Shown: piece by piece, positions 43,774 through 55,960 of the stretch
Numbering within the stretch: position 1 is the stretch's first letter
Layout of the letters: each line of letters opens with the position of its first letter
Source: CAXBGS01 sp963975425
GTDB taxonomy: Bacteria > Planctomycetota > Planctomycetia > Pirellulales > Pirellulaceae
NCBI GenBank assembly: GCA_963975425.1
Contig: CAXBGS010000017.1
Span: forward strand, 105,475-169,474
Direction: 5' to 3'
Length of the DNA: 64,000 nucleotides
Notes under the pieces: generated by a model
Databases searched by the model: none
The model's input: the letters and a program-made list of their open reading frames with translations, nothing else
Told to the model about the DNA's origin: nothing
Made by a program: the position numbers and the translations under genes

Positions 43774-46133
43774 TCGCGGCTCTTGAGTACTTCCACCAGG
43801 TCGAGCTGGTTCAGGCGACTGCGTACCATCGATCCGCTGATGACGGATGCCACGCAAGTCACGACCGCAGCTTTGGCATAACTTGAATTACGGATGACCA
43901 ACGGAAACCGATACATCTCTGATTCGAACCCTTGCACCATCGCTGCGCAAAACGAATAACCGATCATCCAGCCCAGCGGAATCGCCACGATTGTCAGCAC
44001 AGCCAGTTCGCCCATCAAGATCGATGCGACCTCGCCACGAGTAAACCCGATCACTCGCATGGTCGCTAATTCGCGACTACGTTCATCCAACGAGATACGT
44101 GCCGTGTTGTACACGACTCCGATCGCGATCACACCCGCAAAAAAGACCGTGAACGATTGCATCATCGTTTGGTTCTTGGCAATGGTATCTTGAAACTGGC
44201 CGATCATCGCCGCCTTGACCGAAACGGAGGCGACCTTGGGGGTTTGTTTTAGCTCTTGATAGAGTTTGTTTTCCGCCAAGGAGTCCACCGCCAGAAACGC
44301 GCCGGATGTGGCGTCCGTTTCTCGCAGGATGGTGTTTAACGCCGAAATCGACATGTACGCGTTGGTTCCCGAGTACTCCGTTGCGATTCCGCGTACGGCG
44401 ATTTCACGTTTCGGTCGTTTTCCTTCAAGTACCTCAATCGTCACCGTGTCGCCGAGCCGAACGTCCAACAATTTGGCAAGTTGGTCGTTCAGGACAATAC
44501 CGGATTCTGGCAGCGGAATCGGCTTCGCATCGACGTCCAGCAACCGGTACAAGTCACGCCGCGATCCCAGTCCCAGGATGCTCGTCCGATAGTTGCGATG
44601 GCGGTGCTTGAAATTGACCGCCACTGCTCGGAACGGTTCCACCGCGAGCACGCCCGGTTGGTGTACCAAGTCGAATTGGGCCGACGGCGAAAGCGGTTCG
44701 TAAAAATTGACTTGAACATCCTGACGCTGTGCCGTCGAGAATTGAAAATCAATCAGATGGCTGATGGCGTCGTTGGTGAATCCGCTCAGCACGAGGACCG
44801 CGACCGAACACGCGATGCCCAGCGACGACAAGATTGCATTGACGGGGCGTCGTTGCAGTGACCTTAAAATCATGCGGACGGGCAATGGCACGAACGGTGT
44901 CAGTCCAACGATTTCGATCAGCGAACGATGATAAACCGCTGGCGATGGCGGTCGCATCGCTTCGGCGGGCGGTAATTTGACGGCTTGCCGCACAGCGCGG
45001 TAAGAACCGGCAATCGCGGCCGCCAAGCTCGCCACGATCGCAAGCACGATCACGCGAGAATCAGGCCGATAAATAAACGTGGGAAAGCGATAGAACTCTG
45101 AATACATTGCGGCCAAGCCGCTGCCCATCCAGTTGCCCGCAATGGCTCCCGCGATGGCTCCGATCGTGGCGACGATCAGCGAAGATTTGATGTAATGCCA
45201 TGCAATCTCAGTATTGCTATACCCGAATGCCTTTAGCGCGGCGATAACGACGCGTTCGGTTCCGATCCGGCGAGAGAGCACAATATTTAACAGGAATGCC
45301 GCCACCAGCATGAAGATAGACGGCGCGACCAATCCGGTGGCCTGCAGTTGTTTGATCTCGTCGGCCAAGAATCTTGCCGAAATCTGCTGATCACGATCAA
45401 TCGCTCCCACACCACCATAGGGTTCCAGCAGGTCGTCGATGCGATCAATCACTTCCTGCGGTTTTGCGCCTCGAAGCAGTTTGACGGTGACGTTATTAAA
45501 CGCGCCATCCATGTCAAAAGCGGATTCCATTTGCCGCTGCGGCATCCAAAACACACCAAAACGTCGGTTATCAGGCAGCAAATCGCCGCCGCGAACTTCA
45601 AAGACGTATTCCGGCGACAACGCGACACCGACGATTTGAAGTTCCTGTGATCGCCCGTTCAGAACCGCTGAAACCGTTCCGTCGATTTCCAGTCGGTTGG
45701 CTTGGGCAAACGCATCACTGGCAAGCACTTCGCCGGGTCGGTCGGGATCAGGCATCCGGCCGAATTTCAAGTGCACCGCGTTCAAGATGCTTTCGCCTTG
45801 ATCGGGGATTGAGATCAATCGGCCTACGGCGGGCTCGTTCAGGTCCGGAACGTCAAGGGTCACATCGGAAACGATGCGCGTTTGCACGCGGGAAACACCG
45901 TCGATCGATTCGATGCGCTGCGCGATCGGCTGGGGTGCGCGGCGCACCGACGCGAACAGGTCGGCGAACCGGTATCGGTCGTAGTAAGCGTCTCGCGTCT
46001 CACTGAGAAACCCGAGGGTACTCAGAGACATGACCAGTACAGCCACGCCGGATGCGAGTACCAACCCAATTGCCAAGGACTGTGTCTTGGTCTGCCACAG
46101 TTCGCGTAAAAGCTTTCGGTCCAGGCTGCGCAT
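43770..46133 (-). CDS. ABC transporter permease, two FtsX domains
   Basis: 787 residues. The N-terminus (LLRELWQTKTQSLAIGLVLA) contains the first helix, followed by a periplasmic domain, three helices near residues 255-370 including IGTERVVIAALKAFGYSNTE, and a second half repeating the order, with LDERSRELATMRVIGFTRGE and final helices. This long form resembles lipoprotein or heterocyst-glycolipid-type exporters (LolE/DevC-like). Works with the ATPase encoded 21 bp upstream and the adaptor overlapping its stop codon. Substrate unknown. Confidence 0.9.
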   Translation of the reverse strand: MRSLDRKLLRELWQTKTQSLAIGLVLASGVAVLVMSLSTLGFLSETRDAYYDRYRFADLFASVRRAPQPIAQRIESIDGVSRVQTRIVSDVTLDVPDLNEPAVGRLISIPDQGESILNAVHLKFGRMPDPDRPGEVLASDAFAQANRLEIDGTVSAVLNGRSQELQIVGVALSPEYVFEVRGGDLLPDNRRFGVFWMPQRQMESAFDMDGAFNNVTVKLLRGAKPQEVIDRIDDLLEPYGGVGAIDRDQQISARFLADEIKQLQATGLVAPSIFMLVAAFLLNIVLSRRIGTERVVIAALKAFGYSNTEIAWHYIKSSLIVATIGAIAGAIAGNWMGSGLAAMYSEFYRFPTFIYRPDSRVIVLAIVASLAAAIAGSYRAVRQAVKLPPAEAMRPPSPAVYHRSLIEIVGLTPFVPLPVRMILRSLQRRPVNAILSSLGIACSVAVLVLSGFTNDAISHLIDFQFSTAQRQDVQVNFYEPLSPSAQFDLVHQPGVLAVEPFRAVAVNFKHRHRNYRTSILGLGSRRDLYRLLDVDAKPIPLPESGIVLNDQLAKLLDVRLGDTVTIEVLEGKRPKREIAVRGIATEYSGTNAYMSISALNTILRETDATSGAFLAVDSLAENKLYQELKQTPKVASVSVKAAMIGQFQDTIAKNQTMMQSFTVFFAGVIAIGVVYNTARISLDERSRELATMRVIGFTRGEVASILMGELAVLTIVAIPLGWMIGYSFCAAMVQGFESEMYRFPLVIRNSSYAKAAVVTCVASVISGSMVRSRLNQLDLVEVLKSRE

Positions 46134-46154
46134 GGGCTTGTGACGTGTGATTGT

Positions 46155-46952
46155 CTACCAGCGGATTTGTTCGATGGGCGTTTTATTCGCGACCCGCCGA
46201 TCTTCTGAGATCATCCCGTCTCGCATTGTCACGACTCGGTCTGCCATTTCACCGATGGCAGCGTTGTGCGTGATCACAACGGTTGTCGTTCCCAGTTGCT
46301 GATTGATCTGTTCAATCGCTTGCAGTACGGTGATCCCTGTTGCGGCGTCAAGCGCACCGGTCGGTTCATCGCACAACAGCACCGCCGGTCGTTTGGCGAT
46401 TGCTCTGGCGATCGCGACACGTTGTTGTTGGCCACCGGAAAGCTGTGCCGGAAAATGGTCTTGTCGATCAACCAGATCGACCAATTCCAACGCTTCGGTA
46501 GGCGTCATTGGATCGTGGGCCACTTCGGTAACAAGGGCCACGTTTTCTTTGGCCGTCAAACTGGGAATCAAATTATAGAACTGAAAAACGAACCCCACCG
46601 CTTCCCGTCGAAACCATGTGCGTTGACGCTCACTCGCGTCCGACAAGTCCTCATCCATATAGGTCACAGTGCCGCTGGACGGGTGATCCAGTCCGCCCAA
46701 AATATTCAGCAACGTTGACTTGCCGCTGCCACTGGGGCCAAGCAATACGGTGAATTCGCTCTTGAATAGGTCAAGATTGATTCCTCGAAGCGCGTGAACG
46801 ACGACCTCACCCATCCGGTAAACCTTGGTGACATCGCACGCGCGAAAGATGGCTAACGATGGATCGGGATCAGAAATCAATGTGTTTATTTCTTGTTTTC
46901 GATGCAAAGATCGCGGCGCGAGATCCGAAGCGCGGTTCAGTTTCCATGACAT
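46155..46952 (-). CDS. ABC transporter ATP-binding protein (LolD/DevA type)
   Basis: 265 residues from the ATG at 46952. Walker A LLGPSGSGKSTLLN, signature LSGGQQQRVAIARA and Walker B VLLCDEPTGALD are complete. The first 35 residues are a non-conserved basic leader. First gene of the unit ATPase-permease-adaptor-CinA. Probably pairs with the 787-residue permease. A candidate promoter lies just upstream at 46968-46996. Confidence 0.93.
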   Translation of the reverse strand: MSWKLNRASDLAPRSLHRKQEINTLISDPDPSLAIFRACDVTKVYRMGEVVVHALRGINLDLFKSEFTVLLGPSGSGKSTLLNILGGLDHPSSGTVTYMDEDLSDASERQRTWFRREAVGFVFQFYNLIPSLTAKENVALVTEVAHDPMTPTEALELVDLVDRQDHFPAQLSGGQQQRVAIARAIAKRPAVLLCDEPTGALDAATGITVLQAIEQINQQLGTTTVVITHNAAIGEMADRVVTMRDGMISEDRRVANKTPIEQIRW

Positions 46953-46967
46953 ATCTGCGTTCAGTTT

Positions 46968-46996
46968 ATACTATGAGCGACCAAAATTGCGTTCAA
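46968..46996 (-). promoter_or_regulatory. Weak candidate sigma70 promoter for the ATPase-permease-adaptor operon
   Basis: On the minus strand TTGAAC (46996-46991) is separated by 17 bp from TAGTAT (46973-46968), about 15 bp before the ATPase ATG. Each box matches 4 of 6 consensus bases. TATAAA overlaps the -10 area, two to three bases downstream. Confidence 0.3.
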
Positions 46997-47063
46997 TGAT
47001 GGTGTGATTCTGGGCATCAAGTGGTATGAAAAACGCTGAGTGGTTCGAAAACGCTGCGTCGCT

Positions 47064-48503
47064 ATGTCACCAAAACCCAACGACTCTGACGATCTTCCGC
47101 CGACCGTGCTGGCTTCCGATGCCAACTCCGTTGATGCACTTGAGATCGACTACGACGAAGAGATCGCGCCGATTGGTCAATCGCTCGGCCGTTATCAGAT
47201 TTCTGAAATGATCGCTCGCGGTGGCATGGGACTGGTTTATCGAGCGGTCGACAAGATGCTGTGCCGCGATGTTGCGATCAAAATTCTTCGTCGCTGTCAT
47301 CGCGACAGTCCGAGCATCAGGCAACGCTTTAACGATGAAGCACGCGTGACCGGCCAGTTGCAGCACCCGGGTATCGTACCGATTTATGAAACCGGCCAAT
47401 CAAGTGATGGTGACGCCTACTTTGCAATGAAGTTGGTCGAAGGCGAAACCCTGGCCGATCTGTTGGCAACCAACAGTGGACAGTCACGCGATCGGTCGCG
47501 GCAGTTACAGGTGTTTCAGCAAATGTGCCAGACAGTCGCCTATGCGCATTCACGTGGTGTTATCCATTTAGACCTGAAGCCCGGCAATGTGATGGTGGGC
47601 GAATTTGGCGAAGTCCACGTGATGGACTGGGGGTTATGTCAAAGCTTGCGAGGGCGATCGAGGGTACGCGCCGATGAGGACGATGCGATGTGTCGGACGT
47701 TGCGAGGGACCACTGGCTCTCGATCTTTGTTGTTGCGGCAAGATGTCGATCCAAGCCTGGGCAAGATCGACGCATTCGATCCACAGGCTTGGTCGGATGG
47801 CCAAGTGCTCGGCACGCCTGCCTACATGCCGCCGGAACAGGCTCGCGGTGATGCCGTCGGCCCGCTTGCCGATGTGTTTGGACTCGGTGCGGTCTTGTGT
47901 GAGATTTTGACGGGCCGGCCCCCGTTCTGCGGCGACGATCTTCGTGATGTTTATCGCAAGTCGTCTCGCGGCGAAACTCAATCGGCCATTCAATCGCTAA
48001 ATGAGTCCGCTCGCGAAGAACCGTTGCTGCGATTGGCCAAGCAATGTCTCGATGTGAATCCATTGAATCGCCCCAAAGATGCCGGCGCGGTCGCGGCGGA
48101 GATCGGTCGATTCTTAGAATCCGCGCTCAAACGTGCCGAACATGATCTCGCACGCTTCTTCGAAATCAGCATGGACATGTTCTGTATCGCCAGTCTGGAC
48201 GGTTACTTCAAACGCGTGAACTCGAATTTTTCTCGCGTGCTCGGTTACTCCGACGCAGAACTCGTCTCTCGACCATTCTTAGATTTTGTCCATCCCGACG
48301 ATATCGACAGTACCGTCGCAGTGATGCAGGGGTTGAACCATGGCAACCCGGTTGTCCGCTTTCGAAATCGCTATTTGGATTCCGATGGCCGATACCACTG
48401 GATGGAATGGACCGCAAAATCCATTCCCGAAGAGAATATCGTTTTCGCCGTGGCGCGTGACGTCACCGACGGTGTCTCTGTCAATTCTCAAAAGGGCTTG
48501 TGA
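47064..48503 (+). CDS. Ser/Thr protein kinase with C-terminal PAS domain
   Basis: 479 residues from the ATG at 47064 (a GTG at 47040 adds eight residues). The Gly-rich loop is ARGGMG (51-56) and Lys73 lies in AIKIL. The catalytic loop is HLDLKPGN (168-175, Leu replacing the Arg of HRD) and the metal motif is DWG (188-190) rather than DFG, a planctomycete-style variant. The activation segment carries a long insert (about 195-245) before GTPAYMPPEQ. A PAS domain follows the kinase (MDMFCIASLDGYFKRVNSNF, then HPDDIDSTV). No membrane helix, so probably a soluble sensor kinase. PAS at the C-terminus is the unusual part. Confidence 0.9.
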   Translation: MSPKPNDSDDLPPTVLASDANSVDALEIDYDEEIAPIGQSLGRYQISEMIARGGMGLVYRAVDKMLCRDVAIKILRRCHRDSPSIRQRFNDEARVTGQLQHPGIVPIYETGQSSDGDAYFAMKLVEGETLADLLATNSGQSRDRSRQLQVFQQMCQTVAYAHSRGVIHLDLKPGNVMVGEFGEVHVMDWGLCQSLRGRSRVRADEDDAMCRTLRGTTGSRSLLLRQDVDPSLGKIDAFDPQAWSDGQVLGTPAYMPPEQARGDAVGPLADVFGLGAVLCEILTGRPPFCGDDLRDVYRKSSRGETQSAIQSLNESAREEPLLRLAKQCLDVNPLNRPKDAGAVAAEIGRFLESALKRAEHDLARFFEISMDMFCIASLDGYFKRVNSNFSRVLGYSDAELVSRPFLDFVHPDDIDSTVAVMQGLNHGNPVVRFRNRYLDSDGRYHWMEWTAKSIPEENIVFAVARDVTDGVSVNSQKGL

Positions 48504-48524
48504 TCGCTCTGCTACCACGATCAC
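48500..48524. other. Possible hairpin between convergent kinase and sulfatase genes
   Basis: GTGATCG (48500-48506) and CGATCAC (48518-48524) form a 7-bp stem with an 11-base loop across the kinase stop. No T-run follows, so termination is uncertain. Confidence 0.3.
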
Positions 48525-48537
48525 TCTATCGCCGAGG

Positions 48538-50067
48538 TTACTTTGCGGTCGCCCGTTTTTTGGGTTGTCGCGGCGGCGAGTCTAAACCGACAAGCGGGAA
48601 CTCTTTCGATGGCACCCGGGCTTGTTGCATCATGGTGACCAGTTTCTTGACCACGCCGGGGTGTTTGGTCGCGACGTCATTCTGTTCACTGGCGTCGGTG
48701 CCAAGGTCATACAATTCGACGTGCTCGTTGCCGCTGCTGATGTCTTGACGAATCGCTTTCCAGTTGCCGACACGAATCGATTGTTGGCCGCCATACGCTG
48801 GGAATTCGCGGTATAGGTAGGGCCGTGGCGATTGAGATTCGCCCAGCAACGTTGGCAGCATCGAAATGCCGTCTACGCCGTCGGGTACCGTGTCGATCGC
48901 GCCGACGGCGTCGGCGAAAGTCGGCAACCAGTCTTCGAATCCGCTGACGCGATCGTTTTCCGTGCCCGGTGCGACGCGACCCGGCCAACGCACAATCGTG
49001 GGAACTCGGACGCCGCCTTCGTACAGCGAACCCTTTAGTCCACGCAATTCACCGACGCTTTTGAAAAACGCGTAATCGACTTCTTCCAAATAAGTCGCGC
49101 CGTTATCGCTACTGAAAACAACCAGTGTGTTTTCGGACAGTCCCAGTTCGTCTAACAGGTCCAAGACATTGCCGATGTATCGATCCAATCGCGTGATCAT
49201 GGCGGCGTAAGCGGCACGTGGCGTGAAATGCGGAGTGTATCCGACACCGTTTTCTTTGGTGAACGGCGGGTCATTCCATCCCATCGCCAGATAGGGCTCT
49301 AGGTCTTCGTCGGGAATGTGCAGCGCAACGTGCGGAATGATCGAGGGGTAGTAGAGAAAGAACGGCCCGTCTCGGTTGTCGCGGATGAACTGCAGAACTT
49401 GTTGATTGATTCGATCGGGTGCGTAGTCGGTGCCTTTGAATTGGTCGTAACTGCGCGGATCGTGGATGTCCGCTCCTTCGGCCAACGGCGCGTGGCCTGG
49501 AACCGGTGGATCATTGTCCAACATCAATTTATGGTCGTCGTCCCACAGGTGCGTTGGGTAATAGCTATGCGCAACCGATTGGCAGTTATATCCAAAGAAG
49601 CGATCGACGCCTTGGTTCAGCGGTCGACCCGTTGACTCGGGGCCGCCGAGTCCCCATTTTCCGAAAGCGCCTGTCGTGTATCCCTGTTGTTTCAACAACT
49701 CAGCGATCGTGACTTCCGATTCGGGAATCGGGAACTGGCCTTCGGTAGGCATGCGGTGGTTATTTCTTACGTATGCATGACCGGGGCTCTTACCGGTCAT
49801 CAACACGCAGCGCGATGGAGCACAGACAGCGTTACCGCTGTAATGATGCGTCAGCCGCATCCCCTCGCTGGCAAGGTCGTCCAGTCTTGGCGTTTTGATC
49901 AGTTGCTGTCCAAACGATCCAAGTTCTCGGTAGCCCAGATCGTCCGCAAGAATAAAGACAATGTTGGGTTTGTCAGGATTGGATGAGTCGGCACCGGAGA
50001 CGATCGCGTTGCCGGAAACGAGCAACAAGATCGAGGCCAAGATTCTTGGACGGACGCTCGTGAACAT
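48538..50067 (-). CDS. Formylglycine-dependent sulfatase (arylsulfatase family), exported
   Basis: 509 residues from the ATG at 50067. A signal peptide (ILASILLLVSGNAIVSGA) is visible. The metal site ADDLGY (Asp42, Asp43) and the sulfatase signature CAPSR (Cys82, converted to formylglycine) with the downstream TGKSPG are complete; FSSDNGA supplies another pair of metal ligands. Likely removes sulfate from algal polysaccharides, the typical use in marine planctomycetes. No adjacent glycoside hydrolase or transporter, so substrate cannot be inferred. Convergent with the kinase, 34 bp between stops. Confidence 0.94.
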   Translation of the reverse strand: MFTSVRPRILASILLLVSGNAIVSGADSSNPDKPNIVFILADDLGYRELGSFGQQLIKTPRLDDLASEGMRLTHHYSGNAVCAPSRCVLMTGKSPGHAYVRNNHRMPTEGQFPIPESEVTIAELLKQQGYTTGAFGKWGLGGPESTGRPLNQGVDRFFGYNCQSVAHSYYPTHLWDDDHKLMLDNDPPVPGHAPLAEGADIHDPRSYDQFKGTDYAPDRINQQVLQFIRDNRDGPFFLYYPSIIPHVALHIPDEDLEPYLAMGWNDPPFTKENGVGYTPHFTPRAAYAAMITRLDRYIGNVLDLLDELGLSENTLVVFSSDNGATYLEEVDYAFFKSVGELRGLKGSLYEGGVRVPTIVRWPGRVAPGTENDRVSGFEDWLPTFADAVGAIDTVPDGVDGISMLPTLLGESQSPRPYLYREFPAYGGQQSIRVGNWKAIRQDISSGNEHVELYDLGTDASEQNDVATKHPGVVKKLVTMMQQARVPSKEFPLVGLDSPPRQPKKRATAK

Positions 50068-50183
50068 GAGTCTATCTCGCAAGATTTTAAAAGGAGGGAA
50101 ATAGCGGGTGGGAACGCCGGCTAGAGGTGGGAACGCGCGCGTGCCGGTTCCGATCAGTTTACCAAGAACTTAGCTGCCGCGCG

Positions 50184-51011
50184 TTACTGTGGATGATGTC
50201 GCGAAGTGATCGACAGTAAATCGTTGTGCAACCGGCCGTTGCTGGCCAGAACGCTGGATGATGCTAGAGGAAGATCGTCGCCGCGGGCGGTCGAGACTTT
50301 TCCGCCTGCTTCTTCGACAAATAAACGACCGGCCGCGAAATCCCAAGGCGACAACTGGTACTCGAAATAGCCGCCAAACTGTCCGCAGCCGACGCTGCAC
50401 AGGTCCAGTGCGGCGGACCCAAAGCGACGGATGCCGTGGATGTGATGTCCGAATAGATCTTCGATCGATGAGAGCGTGCTGCGCATCATGTCACCGCGAT
50501 CATAATAAAAACCGCAACCGATCAGAGTTTCCGAAAGCGATGAGGCGTCGCTGACATGCGCCGGCGTATCGTTACAGAATGCTCCGCCGCCGCGTGTCGC
50601 CGTGAATAATTCATCTCGCGCCGGATTCAGGACGGCGGCTACCGTCGCAAGGCCTTGGTGATAATATGCAATGGACACCGAAAACTGGGGAACACGGTGT
50701 GCATAGTTGTTGGTTCCATCCAGTGGATCGATAATCCACAAGTCCGCGACGTTGGTATCGTCAAGCGATAACGCTTCCTCGCCCAGCAAGTCATGGGTGG
50801 GATGGCGCGACCGAATAAGATTCGCGATCGCTTTCTCACTATCGATATCCGCATCGCTGACCAAATCGTAGGACTTTCCGCCCTCGCTCGATTTGTTTCG
50901 CATCCGGACACCCTCACGCAAATACTGCATCAGCACTTCGCCGCCGGCTCGCGCGGCAGCGACTGCGGTATCGAGCAGCCGTTCGCGGTCGAGCGTTTCA
51001 GATTCTGGCAT
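50184..51011 (-). CDS. Inositol monophosphatase family protein
   Basis: 275 residues. Metal-binding motifs: DLVSDADIDSEKAI, LLGEEAL, WIIDPLDGTNNYAH and SPWDFAAGRLFVEEAGG. These define the Mg-dependent IMPase/CysQ/FBPase superfamily. Expected to dephosphorylate inositol 1-phosphate or a related small phosphate such as PAP. Near the sulfatase gene but 116 bp apart. Length normal; substrate undetermined. Confidence 0.92.
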   Translation of the reverse strand: MPESETLDRERLLDTAVAAARAGGEVLMQYLREGVRMRNKSSEGGKSYDLVSDADIDSEKAIANLIRSRHPTHDLLGEEALSLDDTNVADLWIIDPLDGTNNYAHRVPQFSVSIAYYHQGLATVAAVLNPARDELFTATRGGGAFCNDTPAHVSDASSLSETLIGCGFYYDRGDMMRSTLSSIEDLFGHHIHGIRRFGSAALDLCSVGCGQFGGYFEYQLSPWDFAAGRLFVEEAGGKVSTARGDDLPLASSSVLASNGRLHNDLLSITSRHHPQ

Positions 51012-51156
51012 GAATTCAATCGCAGAGGATAAAGGGTGTACGCAGTGGATAGAAAGTATTTTGTTGTGGCATGTTCACGGCGGCCGTGCAAATTGCAAGC
51101 GGCCCAGGTGCGAATCCCATGCGGCCGACGGCTAGACGGGCTAGGATCATCTGGCT

Positions 51157-54696
<3,540 letters not shown>

Positions 54697-54708
54697 ACCG
54701 CGCCGCTA

Positions 54709-55959
54709 TCACAGCCGCGACAACATCGATTCGATCTCGATCGCCGCCGCTTCGGCTCCCGATGTTTCCGGGTCGGTCGAAAGTTGACGCTTGACCGCGT
54801 CACAGGCGGATGCAACCCCTGCGTCGCGACGAACATGGTCCAGCATGTCGGTAAGTTGTCGGTCTCGTTTCAGCCAGCGACCACAACCCAGCCGCTGAAC
54901 TCGCGTGGCGTTGTCAAATTGGTCGAACGCGTTGGCGCGGATCACCTGCGGTACACCCGCAGCCAGTGATTGTGACGTGGTTCCGATCCCACCATGGTGA
55001 ACAATTGCCGACGCGTGAGCGAGCAATTGACCCAGCGGGGCGTACGTCGCGTGGACAATCCCCTGTGGCAACGGATTCGGGATGTTCTCGCCATGCGTCG
55101 AAAGTAAGATGCCACCGCAACGCAATCGATCGCACGCCTCGACGGCCCGTCTAAAAAATTCGCCACAGTGGTGATGCGCCGTGCCCGCGGTAAAGATCAC
55201 GGGGCGATTCAATTGCAACCGCTGCAGTCTTTCTAGCGTATCATCCGACTCTGGCGCGAGATCGGCCAACGGGAAGCCGACATGCATCAGCTGGGTCAAA
55301 ACCGTGGAAGTCGCCGGCGCGAACCACTCTGGAAACATCGCGAGAATTCGATCCGGCGACAACCACCACTGGTCCAAGTAACGATTGATTTTCGGCAGGC
55401 CATATTGGTCGCGCAGTTTCCCCACCGAAGGGGTGAGTGTCGGATCGAGGAATAGACGGTCGGCCGCCCAGTAGCTTGCTTTGACTGCCCATGTCGGGCG
55501 GCGGATTTCAAACCACCATGGTGACAATCGGCCCGGCGACGAGGGGACACGCAGCGTCGCCGGGGCCAGATGCACATCGACCAGTGGCGTCGAAGGATCA
55601 CTTTCGCGAAATACACATGATGCAAAATCGAGTGGGTGCGAAATCAGGATGGTTTGCCCGGGCCGGTGGTGCTTACGAATCACATCGTTGTGTTGTGACA
55701 AGAATTGAGCGGCCACCTGGCCCAAGACCCTTCGCATCCCGCGAATCGGTTTCCAAACGTCGGCATCACCCAAGAGTTCGTCGAACCGTTCTCGCGAGAA
55801 TACCGATTCGACTTGCAAGTCTGCTGCTTGGGCGACGTCCGCATAGGGTTCGGCGAGTGAAATCACGACGTCGATGCCGCGCCGACGCAATTGTTTGCCG
55901 ATCGCGACCATCGGATTGACGTCGCCGCGAGAACCCGGTGCGGACAAGATCGCTAACAC
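54709..55959 (-). CDS. GT1-family glycosyltransferase (UGT/rhamnosyltransferase-like)
   Basis: 416 residues from a GTG at 55959, 1 bp after the upstream stop (TAGTGTG), implying translational coupling. N-terminal Rossmann half begins ILSAPGSRGDVNPMVAIGKQ. The C-terminal donor-binding signature is HHGGIGTTSQSLAAGVPQV followed by DQFDNA, typical of UDP-glucuronosyl/rhamnosyltransferase-like enzymes acting on lipids or small molecules. Acceptor unknown. It lies 12 bp upstream of the hybrid kinase gene. Confidence 0.9.
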   Translation of the reverse strand: MLAILSAPGSRGDVNPMVAIGKQLRRRGIDVVISLAEPYADVAQAADLQVESVFSRERFDELLGDADVWKPIRGMRRVLGQVAAQFLSQHNDVIRKHHRPGQTILISHPLDFASCVFRESDPSTPLVDVHLAPATLRVPSSPGRLSPWWFEIRRPTWAVKASYWAADRLFLDPTLTPSVGKLRDQYGLPKINRYLDQWWLSPDRILAMFPEWFAPATSTVLTQLMHVGFPLADLAPESDDTLERLQRLQLNRPVIFTAGTAHHHCGEFFRRAVEACDRLRCGGILLSTHGENIPNPLPQGIVHATYAPLGQLLAHASAIVHHGGIGTTSQSLAAGVPQVIRANAFDQFDNATRVQRLGCGRWLKRDRQLTDMLDHVRRDAGVASACDAVKRQLSTDPETSGAEAAAIEIESMLSRL

Positions 55960-55960
55960 A

